Virus record (IMG/VR): IMGVR_UViG_3300050821_001146
Location: 1-49,389 of that record
From: a virus
Strand: one strand, 5' to 3'
Length of the DNA stretch: 49,389 nt
Program-made: the position numbers and the translations under genes
In this document: in pieces, positions 45,157 through 49,389 of the stretch
Layout: the number at the start of each line of letters is the position of its first letter
Numbering within the stretch: position 1 is the stretch's first letter
Notes under the pieces: model-generated
Database searches by the model: none
What the model saw: only the letters and a program-made list of their open reading frames with translations
What the model was told of the DNA's origin: nothing

Positions 45157-46413
45157 TTAGTATCCGCCGACTGGTAATGCCAAGCCGTCATAGAACAAGC
45201 CTGCCCTGGGAAGGTCCATGAAGACATTGAAAACTGTATCAAAGTAGCAAAGGTAACCTGCCAGCAAACCTCCGCTCTGTCCATACAGCTGGAATGTCGT
45301 CTGCCCTCCAAGTTCAAACATATCGACTTCCTTGGTAACGCCCCTGCCCCAGTGTTTCAGGCAAATGACATCAATGCGCTGAATGGTGGCATGGATGGAA
45401 GTCTTGATGGGGATGCCGCCAAAGGTCTTGGGAGGCCGGCGAGAAAGCATGTCGGGAGTTGATTCGCCTTTCTGCATGGCGCGAATGTCGGTGGTCACAG
45501 CCACATTGACATTCTCCCATGCAGCTTCCTGGTCAACATTCATGAATGCGACCATGGGCTCATCGAACTCGATCCCAAGGACACGACGGAGCTTGTTCTC
45601 GCCAAGGCGCCGCAAGGCTGGGGTGATAATGGCAGCACCGGCAGCGACGTGTGGAGTCTTCAAGGTCTCGGGATATGTGGAACGGGCAAGGTTATTCCAT
45701 GACCCCGAAGATGAATCGACGTGATTGTACAGGAGACCTTCAAGGGAAACGGGATTCGCCCCGCCAGCGCCTTGGCTGATATTGAGGACAAGAGCATCGC
45801 CAGCAACGGTCCCGGCAGGGGCAGCATTGACAGTGATGGTCTTCAGCAAGGGATCGACTTGGGTCACTGTGGCAAGGCCGCGAGAGGCCGATGCCAGGCC
45901 AGCAGGATAGACTTGAATATCCTGGTTAAAATAGAAGATGTTGGGATTCGTGACGGTAAATGTGGTACCAGCGACAGTCACGATGGAATCGAGAGTGCCG
46001 GTGCCATTTGTCTGGTAGATGCAATCAAGGCCACGCTTGAACATCTTCATGGCCTCGGCCACTTCGCGGACAGCGACATCCTCTACAGCCTTGTCATTGC
46101 CCTTCGTGGCGTATTCGGCGAGCTTTGATACCTCGAAGGCGAACCTGAAATGGAGAGTGGAAAGAGTGCCCACGTCCCAGGTTGACCCAGAGCCGCGCCC
46201 CATATCATCGAAATCAGCGGTACCTTGGCTGAATTTCCCGCCAGGACGCATCAGGATCGGCAACCTAATGTTCCTGGTGCTGGCGTCGATCACATCGCCG
46301 CGCTTATCAATCATGTCGAGCAGGATGTGTTCCTGTTCGTAGGCGGTAGGAACGGTCTTCCTGACCTTTTCAAGTTGTAGTGCTACTGACTGGATATTGG
46401 ATGGAGGTGCCAT
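45157..46413 (-). CDS. Major capsid protein, HK97-like (418 aa)
   Basis: AAGGAGA precedes the ATG. It has a helical N-terminal arm (SVALQLEKVRKTVPTAYEQEHILLDMI) and a spine-helix region (DVAVREVAEAMKMFKRGLDCI). An inserted beta domain of about 145-215 (VTVAGTTFTVTNPNIFY, then KTITVNAAPAGTVAGDALVLNI) is probably an Ig-like insertion. The A-domain has RRVLGIEFDEPMVAFMNVDQ and ends in LPRAGLFYDGLALPVGGY. It forms the shell. It follows the scaffold gene by 12 bases, the usual order. Confidence 0.85.
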   Translation of the reverse strand: MAPPSNIQSVALQLEKVRKTVPTAYEQEHILLDMIDKRGDVIDASTRNIRLPILMRPGGKFSQGTADFDDMGRGSGSTWDVGTLSTLHFRFAFEVSKLAEYATKGNDKAVEDVAVREVAEAMKMFKRGLDCIYQTNGTGTLDSIVTVAGTTFTVTNPNIFYFNQDIQVYPAGLASASRGLATVTQVDPLLKTITVNAAPAGTVAGDALVLNISQGAGGANPVSLEGLLYNHVDSSSGSWNNLARSTYPETLKTPHVAAGAAIITPALRRLGENKLRRVLGIEFDEPMVAFMNVDQEAAWENVNVAVTTDIRAMQKGESTPDMLSRRPPKTFGGIPIKTSIHATIQRIDVICLKHWGRGVTKEVDMFELGGQTTFQLYGQSGGLLAGYLCYFDTVFNVFMDLPRAGLFYDGLALPVGGY

Positions 46414-46425
46414 CTCTTAATCTCC

Positions 46426-47754
46426 TTATTGGAGGCTCATTGAATGCTTCATAGCCTCAGTTGTCGTCATTCTGCGACCATCCTTGTGATACCATTGGTT
46501 ATTCACTTGGAATGGTCCTGTCGGCGTCTTGTCGCCGTTATCTTGCGTTGTCGCCTTGGCTGGCGGTCTCTGCCCAGTCCTATTTTGGACCGTTGTCCTA
46601 TTCGCATTGATAAGCTGCGGAGTCTCTACTTTCAGGACATCCCTTATCATGCGATTGAGGAGCCATTCCTGGCCCCAGAATTGCCTCTGTATCTTCGCAG
46701 CCTCCTCCATGTTACGAGACTGATATGCTGCCGTCAGCTTGCGCATGAAGGCAGGAGAATGACTTAGGAATTGTTCCATCTTGACGCGGACCTTCTCGGC
46801 AATATCGGAACGCTTTTGAGGCGTAATAGATTTCACCGTGGCGAGCTTTTGCATGAGACGATGACTCGCAACGACTTCACGTTGGAGCTTGACATTCTCT
46901 TGGCCGAAGGTGGTATCGAATTTCCTTTGATCCTGCTGATTCGTGGTGTCACGTTCACGCTGGAATCGCTGGCGCTCTTGATTCAGTCTCTCTTCATTGG
47001 CATCTGGCCGGCGTTCTTCAACGAACGGTGACAGCCTATTGAGGATCTTGTCGAGTTGAGGGACGATACCCTTTAATCCCTCCGTCGCGGCAGCATGATC
47101 CCTTAACTCTACCAATTGCTCCCATGAGCCCGTCCCGGTGAGCGTCGCTCCCACAATCTTCCCCATGACATCGTTATAACTGTCACGGTCAAGGCGCGCC
47201 CACTCCTTTGGAAGGGTCTTAAATAGAGAGACAGCGGCATCACGATCAGATTCAAAGATGTTGGATATTAACTTGGAATGGCCAGAGTAATTGCCATCCT
47301 GGTCACGGTTGTAAGTGAGATTGTCTATGCCTTCAATTTCCTTGACATCCTCTTCAAGAGCCTGAACGTCCTGTAGACCGTTAGGGAAACGCTCACGCAT
47401 GGCTTTCGCTTCGGCCACGGTGGGGAATACATCACGATAGGCAGCTTCCCGGCGAAGGGGAGCTTCTATTGCGTCACGTACCTTTGGATTGGTAAGAGCC
47501 TTCCCAAGTTCGGGAGATAGTTTGACGAGATTACGAATGCGATTGGAGACGTGGCCACGGAAGTCTTGGACCTCGGGCTCCTCCTGCGGATGCTGCGTCG
47601 TAGTCTCGGGCGGCTGTTCTGCTGGAGTCTGAGTCTCCGGTGGCGCTTCTGTCGTAGTCTCGGGTCCAGTTCCAATATCGAAATCAAGTCCAGTATCGGC
47701 TCCCGTTGACACCGATTCTGTTCCTGGTGTTACTGTCGCGCTATCGTCAAGCAT
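46426..47754 (-). CDS. Scaffold / capsid assembly protein (442 aa)
   Basis: Its ATG overlaps the portal end by 8 bases. The N-terminal 70 residues are acidic and Pro/Glu/Thr rich (ETTTEAPPETQTPAEQPPE). Long helices follow, with a coiled coil about 270-310 rich in Gln/Arg (EERLNQERQRFQRERD). A basic C-terminus follows with Trp/His/Lys-Asp (NNQWYHKDGRRM). Position between portal and capsid genes and this composition are typical of scaffolds. No protease motif was noticed. Confidence 0.75.
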   Translation of the reverse strand: MLDDSATVTPGTESVSTGADTGLDFDIGTGPETTTEAPPETQTPAEQPPETTTQHPQEEPEVQDFRGHVSNRIRNLVKLSPELGKALTNPKVRDAIEAPLRREAAYRDVFPTVAEAKAMRERFPNGLQDVQALEEDVKEIEGIDNLTYNRDQDGNYSGHSKLISNIFESDRDAAVSLFKTLPKEWARLDRDSYNDVMGKIVGATLTGTGSWEQLVELRDHAAATEGLKGIVPQLDKILNRLSPFVEERRPDANEERLNQERQRFQRERDTTNQQDQRKFDTTFGQENVKLQREVVASHRLMQKLATVKSITPQKRSDIAEKVRVKMEQFLSHSPAFMRKLTAAYQSRNMEEAAKIQRQFWGQEWLLNRMIRDVLKVETPQLINANRTTVQNRTGQRPPAKATTQDNGDKTPTGPFQVNNQWYHKDGRRMTTTEAMKHSMSLQ

Positions 47755-49389
47755 TTGACGGTCCCTTCTCGCCCGAAGGCGGTTGTCCTGGCATCGGCTT
47801 AGGCTCTGGCTTGGCCGCTTTCTCCAACATGACTTTATTGATGAAGTCCTGCGGAGTTAATTCAATCCCCATCTTGGCCAAGAGTTGTGCTTGACCTTCA
47901 GGTGGTATGTCCTTGAAATTTGTAGTGAATGTCTCAGACAATGGCTTCGTCGGTGGCGGGGGCTGTGGAATAGCCTGGAGATGCTGTTGCATGTGCTGTT
48001 TAATCGCCATCCATGCCATTGGATTCTCTAATTTGAGTTTCTGTCCCTTGGAGCTATTGAGGTAGCTCTTGCAGGTGCCAGCCTCGACTTCGTGCTCATC
48101 AACTTCGGGATCAACTTCCACCATGGGAACGCCGCCCATTGGCTGCTGTTCGGTTGGCGTCAAGGATTTAATGATCTCGCCAATCTCCTTCAATTGCTTA
48201 CGGCGGGAATCAACGCCAGGAATCTTGAGATCGGGAATGCCAGTCAATTTGCCGAAGAGTTCGGCATTGTCGGCCTCTTTGACGAGCTGAGGGCCAAAGG
48301 GAGAGTCCATGATCTGCGTCATGGTGGCTCTTTGTTGATTCCACAATTCAGGGAAATTCTCATCGCCTTCAGGATAGGCTTCGGCCTCGCCTTCCATGGC
48401 GGTAACGTCAACGCTATCGGATTCAAAGTCGCCAGAATCGCCAAGGACGGGAGATTTCACAACGCCATCAATATTCTGTTCAAGAGTGCGGCAAGCCAAA
48501 GTAAGAATGTCAGCATGAGCCTGTTTAAGATTGACATAGAAGACTCCCATGCGGCCCATGGCTTGATCGCGTTGCATTGCCTGTTGCCCTAATGTTTCCG
48601 GCGTCGAGCCCGGCGCCGATGCCCCAGACAGGGCAGGGTAAGCTCCACTAATCTCATCACTGACAGGACCCATTAATTGCTGTTCGTGGGCTTGCATCGT
48701 TGGGGACGCGGTATCAGCACGAACCTGCATGATTCTATTTTGGATCTGAGCCCCAGGCTGCAAATAGACTTCGACTTCAAGGCCAGGTGCCGATCTCTGG
48801 TCCTCATCTGCATCAGCATTCCACGTATCACTCGCCCTATATGTGATAGGAATGCCATATTCATAGGTCTCGGCCTCAATGTTAGAGAAGGTATTGACAC
48901 GATCTTGAATGGAGAGCATTGCTGTGCCAATACCAGGACGATGCTGGCCACGGCCAGGCATGACGTGGGTAGTGACAACGCAATCGTCCATGGATTGAGC
49001 TTCACTTTTGAGGTAGGTTGAGCCGCAGAGTTCGACGCGGCAACCGCGAGGGAATAGCTGTAGCAATTCCTCTCGCTTGGCCTTGTCATCAATCATCCAG
49101 AAGGAAGAGGGGCGAAACCAAACTACAGCGTAGGTGCAGAGGGCAGACTGGGCAGATCCAGTCTGTGTCAATAATTTGGTATTCTCTGCCACGCTCAATC
49201 TGGCGTTACGTTCAAATGAATCGTCAGCCCCGAACGCCAGGCCCGGCTTAATCTCATCAGCCTTTTCGTCAAATGCCGCCCGAAGAGTGCTGTAATGTAC
49301 TTCTCTCTCAATGGCGAAATAATGGAATTCGGATTGGTCTTGGACATGCTGTGGACGCTTACAGTTAAGTGCGCCGTAGACTGAGATGA
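47747..49389 (-). CDS. Portal protein, C-terminal part (continues from base 1-908)
   Basis: This holds residues from the join to the end of the 817-residue portal; bases 49293-49389 repeat 1-97. It contains the stretch ALCTYAVVWFRPSSFWMIDD, the clip and wing regions, and the long helix region after SIQDRVNTFSNIEAETYEYG. A helix and loop follow (LGQQAMQRDQAMGRMGVFYVNLKQAHADI). The C-terminal part is acidic then Pro/Gln rich (QQHLQAIPQPPPP, MPGQPPSGEKGPSNA), probably a flexible barrel extension. The stop overlaps the scaffold start. Confidence 0.85.
   Translation of the reverse strand, partial: ISVYGALNCKRPQHVQDQSEFHYFAIEREVHYSTLRAAFDEKADEIKPGLAFGADDSFERNARLSVAENTKLLTQTGSAQSALCTYAVVWFRPSSFWMIDDKAKREELLQLFPRGCRVELCGSTYLKSEAQSMDDCVVTTHVMPGRGQHRPGIGTAMLSIQDRVNTFSNIEAETYEYGIPITYRASDTWNADADEDQRSAPGLEVEVYLQPGAQIQNRIMQVRADTASPTMQAHEQQLMGPVSDEISGAYPALSGASAPGSTPETLGQQAMQRDQAMGRMGVFYVNLKQAHADILTLACRTLEQNIDGVVKSPVLGDSGDFESDSVDVTAMEGEAEAYPEGDENFPELWNQQRATMTQIMDSPFGPQLVKEADNAELFGKLTGIPDLKIPGVDSRRKQLKEIGEIIKSLTPTEQQPMGGVPMVEVDPEVDEHEVEAGTCKSYLNSSKGQKLKLENPMAWMAIKQHMQQHLQAIPQPPPPTKPLSETFTTNFKDIPPEGQAQLLAKMGIELTPQDFINKVMLEKAAKPEPKPMPGQPPSGEKGPSNA
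49293..49389. repeat. 97-bp terminal direct repeat, right copy
   Basis: Exact copy of 1-97. When it is collapsed, the portal reading frame is continuous. This supports a circular or circularly permuted genome of 49,292 bp. Confidence 0.95.

Noticed and set aside
1-49389. tRNA genes, CRISPR arrays, integrase and attachment site
   Set aside because: Looked for cloverleaf-like stretches, regularly spaced repeats and tyrosine/serine recombinase motifs; none was found by eye.
49293-49389. Real biological terminal repeat as in T7-like phages
   Set aside because: At 97 bp, lying in the middle of the portal gene, it is more likely an assembly overlap of a circular map; functional terminal repeats usually lie between genes near the early region.

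Overview
The window is a complete, circularly closed genome of a tailed double-stranded DNA bacteriophage. The first 97 bases are repeated exactly as the last 97 (1-97 = 49293-49389), so the unit genome is 49,292 bp and the portal gene runs across the join. There is a large terminase, portal, scaffold, HK97-like capsid protein, head-tail adaptor and large tail nozzle-like protein. There is no tail tube, sheath or tape-measure gene, so the particle is most likely short-tailed (podovirus-like). A Gram-negative host is inferred from a lipoprotein signal, an outer-membrane beta-barrel ending in Phe, and about ten Sec signal peptides. The host cannot be named from sequence alone.

Layout. (1) 9535 down to 7631, minus strand: a short early-left operon with a zincin-like metallopeptidase, a small membrane protein, a QueD/PTPS-like protein and two unknowns. 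It ends in a hairpin terminator. (2) 9769 to 24245, plus strand: the long early/middle operon of small DNA-binding and zinc-binding proteins, a PD-(D/E)XK nuclease, a RecA-fold ATPase (Sak4-like), an ERCC4/XPF-type nuclease, three HNH endonucleases and a cluster of four small exported proteins. A cytosine-C5 methyltransferase and an AAA/RecA-fold ATPase are inserted on the minus strand at 11824-13347. (3) 7487 leftward through 1, across the join and on down to 24231, minus strand: the late operon. It carries, in order, the small and large terminase, minor virion proteins, an exported 583-residue protein, portal, scaffold, major capsid, connector proteins, tail nozzle-like protein, internal virion proteins, three giant tail fibre/spike proteins (one with a GH18 domain) and a lysis cassette. 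A plus-strand HNH endonuclease gene interrupts the late operon at 38378-38803. Most late genes overlap by ATGA or TAATG.

The non-coding parts are unusually organised. Between the minus-strand ATPase and the plus-strand operon (13440-13830) two divergent sigma70-like promoters each drive a leader of about 110 nt. Each leader ends in a Rho-independent terminator, and each terminator is followed at once by a second promoter. Other structured stretches are 9542-9768, 11232-11398 (19-bp inverted repeat) and 16888-17206 (nested inverted repeats).

The strongest biological novelty is the export theme. All three giant tail fibre/spike proteins, the 583-residue protein by the portal, an outer-membrane barrel protein, a lipoprotein and several cysteine-rich small proteins carry N-terminal Sec-type signals. 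Carbohydrate-directed modules (GH18, beta-helix, CBM-like folds) are concentrated in the tail. No DNA polymerase, RNA polymerase, integrase, tRNA or CRISPR array was recognised, so replication appears to depend largely on the host. Function calls rest on reading motifs by eye; no database search was possible.
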